Of a DNA stretch of 64,000 nt, positions 20,633 to 30,618 are shown in pieces. This DNA comes from Dendrolimus kikuchii. Its lineage: Eukaryota; Arthropoda; Insecta; Lepidoptera; Lasiocampidae. How positions within the stretch are numbered: position 1 is the first letter of the stretch; each line of letters begins with the position of its first letter. The notes under the pieces are model-generated. The model worked only from the letters and a program-made list of their open reading frames with translations, ran no database searches and was not told where the DNA came from. Location of the stretch: contig CM034413.1 in NCBI GenBank assembly GCA_019925095.2, forward strand, positions 749,001-813,000, read 5' to 3'. The translations under genes and the position numbers were made by a program.

Positions 20633-21170
20633 GTTAAGGGACGGTGAGTGGGTTGGCATCGTTGGCTTTAAAAAGCGATGCTCCAGGGTCAACATTATTG
20701 GCTTGCGGTCTCCTCCTTCTGCGAATCCGTGATGTCGCAGAAGGAGGACGCGTACGCGGACCTTGTCCGCGGTCGCAGGCGCCGCTACGCGCATCTTCTC
20801 CTCCCTCAATTACCGTCACAGGGGGCCGCTGTTACTAACCCCCCCCCCCCCGCTGTACGAAGTGGGTCACTCTGCTCCCCGAGGTGGCCCAGTTACAGGG
20901 CGTAAGGGCGTCATGGTGCAGTTACTTTGTACAAGATCCCATGACGCCCCGTAAAAGCGCTATAAATGGGGCGCAGGTTTAGGTTTAGTGGGTAGTTTGG
21001 CGGCCGTTTCTCGCGACAGCTTCGTTTTAGAAGCGAGCGTGGAGGACCGGTCGCTGAGCGTCCCACACACCCTCGATGCAGGTCTTATATTCCCCCGAAG
21101 GACCAGAGGATGGTGTCCAAAGACATTCCCCCTGCGTTATCAAAAATAAAAAAAAAGATGGCATTAAAAA
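20633..21170. other. GC-rich block of unknown origin
   Basis: Much less AT-rich than the surroundings from about 20640 to 21120, with a C13 run near 20841. CCGTAAAAGCGCTATAAATG at about 20950 contains a TATA-like core. All six frames are short or overlapping and none shows a domain. It could be the 5' part of an unrecognised retroposon or CpG-rich host sequence. The inverted pair CTCCTTCTGCGA (20713) / TCGCAGAAGGAG (20735) forms a 12-bp hairpin. Confidence 0.4.
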
Positions 21171-21172
21171 AA

Positions 21173-21473
21173 AATTGTATGCGATCAGCAGACAGGCAGA
21201 CGGCCCACTTGATGGAAAGCATTTCCCATCACATATGGACATTTGCAACGCCAAATGCGCTGCTACGCTCTAAAGGGAGACTGGAACCTGGTCACTAATG
21301 TCGGAACACAACTCAAGGTTGTTATGGCGGCTACTCTAGACCAGGGGTGGTAGTCAACCGGTCGGGCAAATACCCTAGCACCTGGCTGTAGGTTGTTTTA
21401 TCGCCTCTGACGACAGGCCGCCCGGCTGCAGGAAATTGTATTCTTTCTCCGTTCCTGTACAGATAAAATCCTC
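21173..21473 (-). mobile_element. SINE-A, near full length
   Basis: Ends at the family 5' terminus (TTCCTGTACAGAT on this strand). The 3' A-tail region has changed to AAAAAATTGTATGCGATC. Confidence 0.8.
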
Positions 21474-21562
21474 TTGCCTTGGACAAGAGTGGCGAGTATA
21501 CCGTCCGTTCCCAATAGTGGGAGCCCCGAGCCCAGCAGTGGGACGTTTCTGGGCTGCTATTA

Positions 21563-22529
21563 TCTTATGTATAAAAATGAATCGCAAAATGTGTTGGTAA
21601 GCGCATAACTTGAGAACGACTTTACTGATTTTTATGAAATTTTGTGTGTGTGTTTGAGTGGATCCCGGGATGGTTTAGATCCACATTGGAACCGGTAGGT
21701 GGCGCTGAGATCGGGTTCTACAATCCTCCTAATCACCTGGCGCGATTTTGGTGATTTTGTTTTTGGGTGATTGAGTGGGTTCCCGGATGGTTAGGATTCG
21801 CAATTAGAACCGGTAGTTGGCGCTGAGATTGGGTTCTAGAATCCTCCTAATCACCGGGAGCGATTTTGGTGATGTTGTTTTTCTGTGTTTGAGTGGGTTC
21901 CCGGATGGTTTAGATTTGCAATTAGAACCGGTAGGTGGCGCTGAGATCGGGTTCTAGAATCCTCTTAATCACCTGGCGCGATTTTGTTTTTGGGTGATTG
22001 AGTGGGTTCCCGGATGGTTAGGATTCGCAATTAGAACCGGTAGGTGGCGCTGAGATTGGGTTCTAGAATCCTCCTAATCACCGGGAGCGATTTTGGTGAT
22101 TTTGTTTTTCTGTGTTTGAGTGGGTCCCCGGATGGTTTAGATTTGCAATTAGAACCGGTAGGTGGCGCTGAGATCGGGTTCTACAATCCTCCTAATCACC
22201 TGGCGCGATTTTGGTGATTTATTTTTGTGTGATTGAGTAGGTTCCCGGATGGTTAGGATTCGCAATTAGAACCGGTAGGTGGCACTGAGATTGGGTTCTA
22301 GAATCCTCCTAATCACCGGGAGCGATTTTGGTGATTTTGTTTTTCTGTGTTTGAGTGGGTTCCCGGATGGTTTAGATTTGCAATTAGAACCTGTAGGTGG
22401 CGCTGAGATCGGGTTCTAGAATCCTCCTAATCACATGGACCGATTATGGTGATTTGTTTTTGTGTCATGAAACAAAGTCTTTTAGGAATTCAGAAAATAT
22501 GGCGGTATGAAGTTTGCCGGGTCAGCTAG
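21563..22529 (+). mobile_element. Helitron-like element with internal minisatellite
   Basis: Begins A/TCTTATGTATAAAAATG and ends GCCGGGTCAGCTAG/T, so both Helitron ends and the A-T target are present. The normal ~300-bp element (compare 33722-34020) is expanded to 967 bp by seven tandem units at 21656-22466. No protein coding. Confidence 0.8.
21656..22466 (+). repeat. Alternating A/B minisatellite, 7 units of ~117 bp
   Basis: Unit starts are 21656, 21773, 21891, 22000, 22118, 22235 and 22353, giving periods of 117, 118, 109, 118, 117 and 118. Type A units have TTTAGAT..., TGAGATCGGG and CACCTGGCGCG; type B have TTAGGATTCGC, TGAGATTGGG and CACCGGGAGCG. The order is ABABABA, so the real repeat is a ~235-bp dimer. 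One unit lost about 9 bp. Confidence 0.9.
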
Positions 22530-22811
22530 TAATATTATATAATAATGTATGTATGTATGACAGTAAAAGTTTATCCGCTGCTTCAGAACTTCTGATACTA
22601 TATGAGTTTTAATAAAATACTGTCAGCTCTATCTCCTCGGGTATTCATTACCTCAAAGCCTGGTTTATCACAAAGCAGTCGTCAACAAAACTGCTCCCTT
22701 CACAACACACAAATACTTGTTCAAACTGCTTAACTATTTCATCCATTATTAAGACAAACCAAGCCTTATATCGGTTAAGATTAACTAGATGTGGCCTATG
22801 ACTTTTACACA

Positions 22812-22930
22812 TATACATACATACATAACTTCACGCCAGTTCCCTTGCGGGGTAGGCACGAACAACAGAGCGCCATTTAGGCTTATCCTTACATACCTCA
22901 CTTACTTCTTTGACATTCATAACTCTTGTC
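22812..22930 (-). mobile_element. LINE-A 3' terminal fragment
   Basis: (ACAT)n tail and about 100 bp of C-terminal coding. Confidence 0.85.
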
Positions 22931-23273
22931 TATGATTTTTAATAAATAGTATTTTTGTTCGTGACGTTAACCCGTAATTGGACTGAAGAAGTATACCTGG
23001 AACATCCTTTTTCGAAGCTTGAAGCCAACAAAAGTCCATACTTTCCCACAATATGTCAAAATATAAACGCTAGAATAATGTACAATCACCTTACAATATA
23101 GCGTGAAAAAACTAGCTTGCTTCCCAAGCTAGTTTTTTATTTGTGGATTGTCATATGTTACGGATTTTAAGTTAACCGCCGGTTGGAATAAACAAAAAAA
23201 TCATAATATCGCGAACAATACGGTAAGTTTATTTGAATTAGTGTTATTTGTACTTTGTAGTTTCTTGAGTTAT
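22931..23273. other. Unassigned stretch with a perfect hairpin
   Basis: Nothing recognised except the stem-loop at 23106-23138. Confidence 0.4.
23106..23138. other. Perfect 14-bp hairpin
   Basis: AAAAAACTAGCTTG, loop CTTCC, CAAGCTAGTTTTTT. It looks like a bacterial terminator, but the context is insect repeat DNA. Function unknown. Confidence 0.7.
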
Positions 23274-23829
23274 TTTTTATTTATTTCAGGAGTTCAGCAG
23301 AGAACCCACAGCCAGGTGGTAGGGCATTCCCCGACTGGATGGCTACCACCCCTGGTCTAAAGTATGTCGCCATAACAACCTTGAGTTGTGTTCCGGCATT
23401 AGTGACCAGGTTCCAGTCCCCCTTAAAAGAGCAGCAGCGCACTTGTAGCACCTTTGGTGTTGCAAATGTCCATAGGCGATGGTAACTGCTTTCCATCAAG
23501 TGGGTCGTCTGCCTGTCTGCTGAACGCCTGCAATAAAAAATAAATAAATAATAGGCCCACTTCATGGAAAGCGGTTACCATCGCCTATGGACATTTGCAA
23601 CACCAGAGGTGCTACAAATGTGATGCTGCTCGCTTAAGGGAGACTGGAACCTGGTCACTAATGCCGGAACACAACTCAGAGCTGTTATGACGACATACTT
23701 TAGACCAGGGGTGGTAGCCATCCTGTCGGGAAATGCCCTACCACCTGGCTGTGGGTTGTTTTGTCGCCTCTTACGACTGGCCGCTCGGCCGCAGGAAGTT
23801 GTATTCTTTCTCCGTTCTTGCACGGGTAA
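23274..23829 (-). mobile_element. SINE-A split by an opposite SINE-A
   Basis: The 3' end piece (TTTCAGGAGTTCAGCAGA) is at 23274-23300 and the remainder, from GGCCCACTTCATGG to the 5' end (TTGCACGGGTAAT), at 23554-23829. About 9 bp were lost at the junction. Confidence 0.8.
23301..23553 (+). mobile_element. SINE-A inserted in the copy above
   Basis: 5'-truncated at GAACCCACAGCCAGGTGG and ends GCAATAAAAAATAAATAAAT. With the flanking minus copy it makes an inverted pair about 240 bp long on each arm. Confidence 0.85.
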
Positions 23830-24023
23830 TTCAACGTCGAACGTTTTTTATTTGACCATATTTATCATTGTCGTGTAATAATCAAACATAAAAAAATGTG
23901 GGGAATAGTTTTCGGTGTACTAACAAAATTCTTTTATATTTGCGTATTAAAGAGAAAATTACAAAAAAGAATGTTTTTGGTAATTAACTGACCAAAAAAA
24001 ACCCCACGGGGGTTTATCTATAA

Positions 24024-24224
24024 TCTATTCTAATACTATAAAGAGGTAAAGTTTGTCAGTTTGTGAGGTTGTACGGGGTAATCTCTGGATCTAATAAACC
24101 GATTTTAAAAATTCTTTTACTGTTCGAAAGCTACGTTAACAGGGAGTGTCATAGGCTATATAGCATGACGCTATATATCACGGGAGCGGGACAGAGCACG
24201 ATTGAAACCGCGCCGGGCCGCTAG
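24024..24224 (+). mobile_element. Helitron-like, complete ends
   Basis: A/TCTATTCTAATACTATAAAG to GCCGGGCCGCTAG/T, 201 bp. Internal phrases CATAGGCTATATAGCATGAC and GAGCGGGACAGAGCACG are diverged versions of the 12-kb element. Confidence 0.75.
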
Positions 24225-24540
24225 TAAGACATAGAAGACCTCCCTTTCGCCAGACCAAATCAAGGGTTAACTTGGACACTTCCAGACACTCTAATTCAAC
24301 GTCACTAAGTTCGCTGTTCGACCTTTGCTAATGTAGAAAATTTGTCTTTCGAGTTGCAAATACAACTTTAAATTTATTCATTGTTAACTTACCAACATGT
24401 AAATTAAACTTATTACTTAGGATTGAAAGTAAAACTTAATCATGTGGGTTGTAAATTTTGGAGTTTAAATTTGATTTTTGGTAAATAACATTTTATATAT
24501 TATGTTCTATTTTTTATTTTCTTTGTTATTTCAGGATCCT
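24225..24540. other. Unassigned AT-rich stretch
   Basis: Nothing recognised. The right end carries TGTTATTTCAGGATC, repeated inverted at 25161-25176. Confidence 0.35.
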
Positions 24541-25160
24541 TTTAAGACCACGGCCATAAAAATGGCCCGGATATTTGGAGGGCTTGCGTGGGCCATGGGA
24601 AGGCCAACACGTAGGGGCCCTTTGGCAAATTTAATGTAAATATGGCGTGACACTGACCGGTGCTTATTCCTGTCTAAAACATATAGTAATGCACCCAAGG
24701 ACAGGCCCCGGCCAGTGTAGGACTATTATGGGAAATGAGGACAAAAAGTACCGGACTATTGGGGTGAACTGCTAGTGGTACTAGAGATCTGGGAATATGG
24801 GGAATATGGCGTCTGCCCGTCGCAATGTTCAGGGAACATGGCAAAATGGGCAGACGGTGACTCGCTACTCCCTGCATGAGCCCCAAAAAATGCCATGGAA
24901 GACAGGGGCAACATGATTGTGAGTGGCTAAGAGGTGTCGAGAGGTGGGCTGCAGGTTCACCAAAGCTACTTCCGACGTTAGGCCATTTATCACTTCCACC
25001 CCTGGAGCTTGAATCTTAGATCTAGCGATCTCCACTCCGTGCTGGCTGGCTAAGGCAAGCAAGGACGCGGGGGCCTTGCCTTGGTCCCCGGAGTCAGGTA
25101 CAAGGTGTCGCTACTCACCTAAGGCTTCACCACAAAGCCCCTCATGATCCTTATTATTTA
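24541..25160. mobile_element. LINE-D-associated repeat, copy 2
   Basis: Same block as 2500-2890, extending further right (GTGGGCTGCAGGTTCACC, then GGGGCCTTGCCTTGG). It is framed by a 15-bp inverted repeat (GTTATTTCAGGATC left; GATCCTGAAATAAC right), which may be its ends or coincidence. No frame carries a recognisable domain. Confidence 0.5.
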
Positions 25161-25189
25161 AGATCCTGAAATAACAGAAAAATACTAAA

Positions 25190-25910
25190 AAAGTCGCTGG
25201 AGGTTTATACCTCAAGACACCGAAGTTTTTTACTGTGTCGATGAGAGGAATACGAGTTCCATTTAATATAACTTTAGGTATGGCAGATCAGTCAACTTTG
25301 CTTCGCATCCTAGAGCTGCCGATGAAAATCACTTGCGCTTTCTGAGGGTTTACTTGAAGTCCAAATGAGTTAATACTCCAGCTCATCATGTGTTCAAGGT
25401 CTTCCTTCTTTCATAGTTAAAATTGCCTTGTTCAGTGACAGGTGCTTGCATAAATATCTGCAAATCATCTGCGTAGATGATGAAGTGAGATGATTATCCG
25501 TGCAGGAACGGAGAAAGAATACAATTTCTTGCGGCCGGGCGGCCTGTCGTGAGACGACAAAACAACCCACAGCCAGGTGGTAGGGCATTTGCCCGACTGG
25601 ATAACTACCACCCCTGGTCTAAAGCATGTCGCCATAACAACCTTGAGTTGTGTTCCGGCATTAGTGACCAGGTTCCAGTCCCCCTTAAGAGAGCAGCAGC
25701 GCACTTGTAGCACCTTTGGTGTTGCAAATGTCCATAGGCGATGGTAATTGCTTTCCATCAAGTGGGTCGTCTGCCTGTCTGCTGAACTCCTGCAATAAAA
25801 AAAAACAGGAATAGAGTTTATGAAAACAGCGAAGAGCAAAGGAGATACACCTGAGCCGGTGTACCGGCATTACTTATTAGATAGAGGTCCCAGTCACCCC
25901 AGACTTACGT
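25190..25910 (-). pseudogene. LINE reverse transcriptase core, interrupted by SINE-A
   Basis: On the minus strand, 25850-25806 reads LLFAVFINSIPV, the block before the catalytic loop. After the SINE (25496-25805) the frame resumes SHFIIYADDLQIFMQAPVTE, with the YADD active-site motif near 25478-25467. Then, with frameshifts and stops, come SINSFGLQVNPQKAQVIFIG, SSRMRSKVD and VILNGTRIPLIDTVKNFG. This order is the RT palm of a jockey/CR1-like LINE. It is too damaged to appear as one frame and is dead. N- and C-terminal parts are not seen. Confidence 0.75.
25496..25805 (+). mobile_element. SINE-A, full length, inside an RT domain
   Basis: ATCCGTGCAGGAACGG to CTGCAATAAAAAAAAA, 310 bp. It lies between the FINSIP and YADD blocks of the LINE pseudogene, so it inserted after that LINE. 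Confidence 0.9.
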
Positions 25911-26047
25911 GATTTTCGGAAAGATGAAATTTTTAGTATCGGTAGTTTAATATAAACTTAGAAAGGAATGGATACTCGCTAAGCTGAAAGCGGGGCCGTT
26001 TTTCAGGAAGCAGTTATCAAAGGTGGAAAATAACCATGGGAAGATAA

Positions 26048-26290
26048 CAATAATAATAATAATCGGCAGACAAACACACACATTGCATATCCCCAAATTA
26101 AGCAAGTTACGCTTGTATTATGAGCAATATACAACGGACTACTCTGGGACCGATCCCAGACACCCAGACCATAGTAAATAACGGAGAAAATACGTTTCCG
26201 AAGTTTACTATACCAGGAATCGAACCCGGAACCTCTGCGTTGCAGTGAGGTACGCCGGCAAAGCCTTAGCCCGCTCAACCACAGAGGCCG
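26048..26290 (-). mobile_element. SINE-B with (ATT)n tail
   Basis: Full length with tail ATAATAATAATAATCGGCAG. Differs from the 16.9-kb copy at scattered sites only. Confidence 0.85.
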
Positions 26291-26628
26291 TCAAACTATG
26301 TAAGTTAAGTTGCCTTCATTGTATTAGTTTGTAAGTCAATGTAAGTTTTTACTAGCGCTTATATACGAAAGACATCCTAATCTAGCGCTTTTTAGGAGTA
26401 AGCACAGCGTTTCTCTGACGAACGCTGGCAACACTGCCCCCATTCTAATACAACGGGGTCACAGACTCGACACTTGATATTTAGAAGCGTCCCGATACAC
26501 TCGCGTTTACTACAAATCGATATCCGACGAAATAAACACATTGGAAAAAACATTTTCTGTTCTGTTTGCTTTAGAAAAATAGGGAATTTTTCGAAAACAG
26601 TATTTTTCTGTACGTACTTGCTGAATTT
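26291..26628. other. Unassigned stretch
   Basis: Open frames here are extensions of SINE-A frames. No gene recognised. Confidence 0.4.
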
Positions 26629-26940
26629 ATCCGTGCAGGAACGGAGAATACAATTTCCTGTGGCCGGGCGCCCTGGTGTAAGAGGCGACTTAACAACCCA
26701 CAGCCAAGTGGTAGGGCATTTGCCCGACTGGATGGCTACCACCCCTGGTCTAAAGCATGTCGCCATAACAACCTTGAGTTGTGTTCCGGCATTAGTGACC
26801 AAGTTCCAGTTTCCCTTAAGAGAGCAGCAGCGCATTTGTAACAACTTTGCTGTTGCAAATGTCCATAGGCGATGGTAACCGCTTTCCATCAAGTGGGCCG
26901 TCTGCGTGTCTGCTGATCTCCTGCAACTAAAAAAAAAAAA
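26629..26940 (+). mobile_element. SINE-A, full length
   Basis: ATCCGTGCAGGAACGG to CTGCAACTAAAAAAAAAA. Has a 5-bp deletion after GGAGA relative to the family. Confidence 0.9.
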
Positions 26941-27094
26941 TATTCTTTTTTTGGGTTGAAATACGTAAAGACTCAAACGTGGTAAAGTCATCCTGTTATC
27001 ATTATCTTGGTTTTAGCCCTAGGGCCGGCTCGATCGATGTGATACCACGATCTTACAGAATATCGGTGTGAGGCGGTTAACCTTGTGCTAATCG

Positions 27095-27815
27095 TGTTTT
27101 TAACCGATTTAAAAGACTTTTTTTTTTTTTGTGTATGTTCACCGATTACTCCGAGATTTATGATCCGATTTACGTGATTCTTTTTTTGTTCGACGCGGAA
27201 TAGCTGCCATTTGGTCCCGTAAAAATTTGATATAGTTTGGTCCAGTAATTTTGATTTTATGAACATTTTTTATGAAAATTTTTCCATTCCGTTCTATATG
27301 GACACCGATTACGCTGAGATTTGTGATCCGATTTACGTAATTCTTGTTTAGTTTAATGCGGAATAGTTGCCATTTGGTCCCCTAGAAATTTAACCTAGTT
27401 TGGCCCTGTGTTTCATTTTACGAACATTTTTTTGTTCCCGTTTCTTGGGAACTATATTTTTTTAAGTAGCGCGGCACCTTTCGTAGGTCTACCCATACAT
27501 AGCTAGACACTAAAAAGTAACAAATAAAATAAAATAAAACTTCGTTTTAAAAACCGGCTTCAAAAACTAAAAAGTATAAAATAACTTATTTCTAAAGCTA
27601 TTATTATTAATATATATTATTATCTAAAACATCCTGAAGTCGGTGCAAAGTACATACATAAAAATTACTATATTTTTTTGAAAATTACTAAGCACCGACT
27701 TTAAGATGTTTTAGATAATATATATTAATAACAATAGCTTTAGAAATAAGTTATTTTATACATTTTAGTTTTTTCGTTTTTGAAGTCGGTTTTATTTTAT
27801 TTTGTTGAACACTTT
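27095..27815. mobile_element. FB-H, copy 1: tandem halves plus a large foldback
   Basis: The left part holds two related ~165-bp units, each with CCGATTACnC.GAGATTT, GATCCGATTTACGT and ATAGCTGCCATTTGGTCCC. The right part (about 27552-27802) is an imperfect foldback with ~105-bp arms: CTTCAAAAACTAAAAAGTAT and ATAACTTATTTCTAAAGC and CTGAAGTCGGTGC, then their reverse complements. The short loop contains AAAATTACTA. No coding domain; both-strand frames are accidental. Shares ~80-90% by eye with 58100-58820. Confidence 0.7.
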
Positions 27816-27869
27816 TTAGTTCATCACAGGCTGGTTTATGTTCAATATATCACTGACTGTGTCAATAAA

Positions 27870-28272
27870 GCTGTATTGCAAAAAATTAGAATTATACATT
27901 CTTCTCTGTACAAACAACTCGATTCTCTTCCATCTTCCATCTATATCATCAAAAGGTTATGACCCTTTCTACGAAATTCGCAATCAAAAACCTCTGCGGG
28001 CTAGACGACTACTCTACGTGAAAACTCGCAATAAAATGATTTTGTTACGAGAAAAATATGCTTCGGAGTACCCGGATTCCAAAGACACTGTTGCCATTGA
28101 GAAAGACCAAGAGGCACTGGCGCTGATTTGCCTGCATGTGAAACCTATATTTTACGCGTATCAAGCAAATCATGCTAAAGAATTTGAGGACAAAGGGGTG
28201 AATCGCAGGATAACGCTCGTGATCACACTGTTGGACGAGAAGCTAGAACAACTTCCATGCACTACTATGTAG
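27870..28272 (+). pseudogene. Copia-type Gag fragment
   Basis: The frame ends EKDQEALALICLHVKPIFYA, YQANHAKEFEDKGVNRRITL, VITLLDEKLEQLPCTTM and a stop. The sequence ALA.ICL.V, then FEDKG..RR..L...L...KLE, is the hallmark of Ty1/copia Gag N-terminal domains in insects. Part of the usual AKTAKEAW linker is missing. No protease, integrase or RT follows. The N-terminal third of the open frame has no similarity I recognise and overlaps the edge of FB-H. Confidence 0.55.
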
Positions 28273-28708
28273 CTGCGGTTATGTCTCATTCTCAAAAGTT
28301 AAAGGATATAGCCCTAAAATGTTTCATACAATGAGTGAGAGTTCCGATGACGCACTTCCTCCTCCCAGTCATATCCTCCCTATCCCGTCTACCTACCATT
28401 GTCCTGCAGGAGGAATGTCTTTTCTTGAGACAAAATCATCGGGCCTAAAGGGGAAGGCTCGCCGAGGGATGTGTGATATTCCTGCTTATCAGATGTATCA
28501 CCGTGGCCTGCGAGCGGAGGGATGGAGGCTGGTCAGCCGTCAGATTACTAAACTTAAGCGGCGCTCCTCTCCTATGCGCTTTATGGGGTGCCACAGGAAC
28601 TAAACCATAGGTATTTAATCTGTGCCACCCCAGCGCTTGGCTCTCACTCAGGGCACCCCCGAGAAAGAGTCCCATCTTCCCCAAGGGGGCTGGAGGAGTT
28701 GGGCGTAG
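28273..28708. other. Unassigned, moderately GC-rich
   Basis: Contains a + frame at 28319-28603 without a recognisable domain. It borders the mitochondrial insertion and might share its origin event, but it does not read as mitochondrial DNA. Confidence 0.35.
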
Positions 28709-28862
28709 TATAGCTAAATCAACAGAACTCCCTCTATGAGCAATATTGGCTGATAAAGGTGGGTAAACAGTTCATCCTGTTCCAGCTCCATTTTCTACGA
28801 TTCTTCTCGAAATTAATAGGGTAAGAGAGGGGGGTAATAATCAAAATCTTATATTATTTATA
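28709..28862 (-). pseudogene. COI: NUMT: fragment of mitochondrial cytochrome c oxidase subunit I
   Basis: Read on the minus strand in the invertebrate mitochondrial code, about 50 codons give NNMSFWLLPPSLTLLI, SSSIVENGAGTG, WTVYPPLSANIAH and SGSSVDLAI. This is the highly conserved middle of the barcode region of cytochrome c oxidase I. Two Trp residues are TGA codons and three of the SSS/S residues are AGA or AGG, so it is meaningless in the nuclear code. The match ends abruptly on both sides in nuclear repeat DNA. It is a nuclear copy and cannot be expressed. Confidence 0.9.
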
Positions 28863-29080
28863 GCAATAGTATGCTCTTGGCAGTGCTCCGTCCGCGATCG
28901 ACGTCACAGAATAGTGTGGAAGACTCCGAGCGTTGCTGCACGAGCAAGCAACCCCAATACCCACTAAAAACCCCCTCCTCCCTGTCGACCCTGCGCTTTT
29001 GTTTGTGTTGGAAAGGCTGAGATTTAAAACATAGTTATGCCCAGCCGATTGTACTTGGTGTCTACCCGAACACTACTCAA

Positions 29081-29745
29081 TATGTGGTCAAATGCCAAAT
29101 AGTGAAAAAAGTGGCCGAATACCGATTTTTAAAAAAGTGGCCAAATACAGAGTGGTTAAAAAAGTGGCCGAATACCGATTGTTAAAAACGTGGCCAAATA
29201 CAGAGTGGTTAAAAAAGTGGCCGAATACCGATTGTTAAAAACGTGGCCAAATACAGAGTGGTTAAAAAAGTGGCCGAATACAGAATAGTTAAAAAGTGAC
29301 CGAATACAGCATAGGTAATAATTGGACGAATACCGATTTTAAAAAAAAACGTGGCTGAAAACAGAATAGTTAAAAAAGTGGTTGAATACCGTTTTTTTTT
29401 TAAATGTCCGAACACAGAATAGTTAAAAATGTCGAATACCGATTTTTAAAAAAGTGGCCAAATACAGAATAGTTAAAAAAGTGGCCGAATACCGATTTTT
29501 AAAAAAGTGGCCAAATACAGAGTGGTTAAAAAGGTGGTCGAATACAGAATAGTTAAAAAGTGACCGAGTATAGGATAGTTCAAAAAGTGGTCGAATACCG
29601 ATTTTTAAAAAAAGTTGCTGAATACAGAATAGTTAAAAAAGTGGTTGAATACAGTTTTTTTAAAAAAATGTCCGAACACAGAATAATTAAAAAAGTGGTC
29701 AAATATAGGATAGTTAAAAAAGTGACCGAATACCTAATAGGCCGA
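29081..29745. repeat. Minisatellite, ~27-bp units in two alternating types
   Basis: Units such as GTGGCCGAATACCGATTTTT plus AAAAAA alternate with GTGGCCAAATACAGAGTGG plus TTAAAAAA. There are about 24 units over 665 bp, with increasing decay to the right. The dimer of ~54 bp is the clearest period at 29110-29280. Frames on both strands (29209-29415 minus, 29560-29778 plus) only translate the repeat. Confidence 0.85.
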
Positions 29746-29998
29746 ATATTCGTAGCATCTCCGATTTTTACGATCTGACTTTGCTTTCAAACTTAAAAAG
29801 GGGCCTTTACTGCGCTTTGTAGTAACCTAAAGGGCTCCCCAAAAGGGCCGAAATCAATTCGTTTAAACAAGGGTCTGCATGTGACATTGTGACACGGTCG
29901 GGCTTTATATCATGCGTGTTAGTTTATTATAGCAATCGATTCCGAGACATTTAAACGATAGTAGGAATCGTAATCGACCCAATTCATAGCCTCCTTTT

Positions 29999-30297
29999 TC
30001 CGTGCAGGGACGGAGAAAGAATACAATTTCCTGCGGCCGGGCGGCCTGTCGTATGAGGCGACAAAACAACCCACAGCCAGGTGGTAGGGCATTTGCCCGA
30101 CTGGATGGCTACCAACCCTGGTCTAAAGTATGTCGCCATAACAACCTTGAGTTGTGTTCCGGCATTAGTGACTAGGTTCCAGTCTTCCGCAGCGCATTTG
30201 TAGCACCTTTGGTGTTACAGATGTCCATAGGCGATGGTAACCGCTTTCTATCAAGTGTGCCGTCTGCCTGTCTGCTGAACTCCTGCAATAAAAAAAA
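29999..30297 (+). mobile_element. SINE-A, full length
   Basis: TCCGTGCAGGGACGG to TGCAATAAAAAAA, directly abutting SINE-B. Confidence 0.9.
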
Positions 30298-30392
30298 GCC
30301 TCTGTGGTTGAGTGGGCCTTTGCCGGCCTACCTCACTACAGCACGCAGGCTCCGGGTTCTATTCCTGGCATGGTAAATTTCGGAAACTTTTT
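30298..30392 (+). mobile_element. SINE-B 5' head only
   Basis: GCCTCTGTGGTTGAGTGGGC and CCGGGTTCTATTCCTGG, the tRNA-like head with one B-box change (CGA to CTA). The body is missing after TTTCGGAAAC. Confidence 0.75.
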
Positions 30393-30618
30393 TCTTTTAT
30401 TATTTGGACAAGAAATCAGTATTGTACTGAATTTAGTATTATGAATCTTATGCATAAGTTTCAATTTATACAACACCAATATCATTTGCCACATATTGAA
30501 TAATTGAAATTATACTAGGTACCGTAAGTAAAAGAGAGAGAGAAAAAACAAAGTTTGGTATACAATATCTAAAAAGAAGAAGAAAGGGAGACCGCACCAG
30601 GACGCTAATTGTTGGAAA

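Noticed and set aside
20633..21170. Overlapping frames in the GC-rich block as a gene
   Set aside because: Four frames on two strands are open, which reflects base composition; none has a recognisable motif.
23106..23138. Rho-independent terminator
   Set aside because: Form fits, but the sequence is eukaryotic and no gene ends here.
24519..25176. DNA transposon bounded by GTTATTTCAGGATC inverted repeats
   Set aside because: The other two copies of the internal block lack these ends, so the 15-bp match is probably incidental or a local foldback.
29209..29778. Open frames on both strands with FGHL or VVEYR repeats
   Set aside because: They are readings of the 27-bp tandem repeat.
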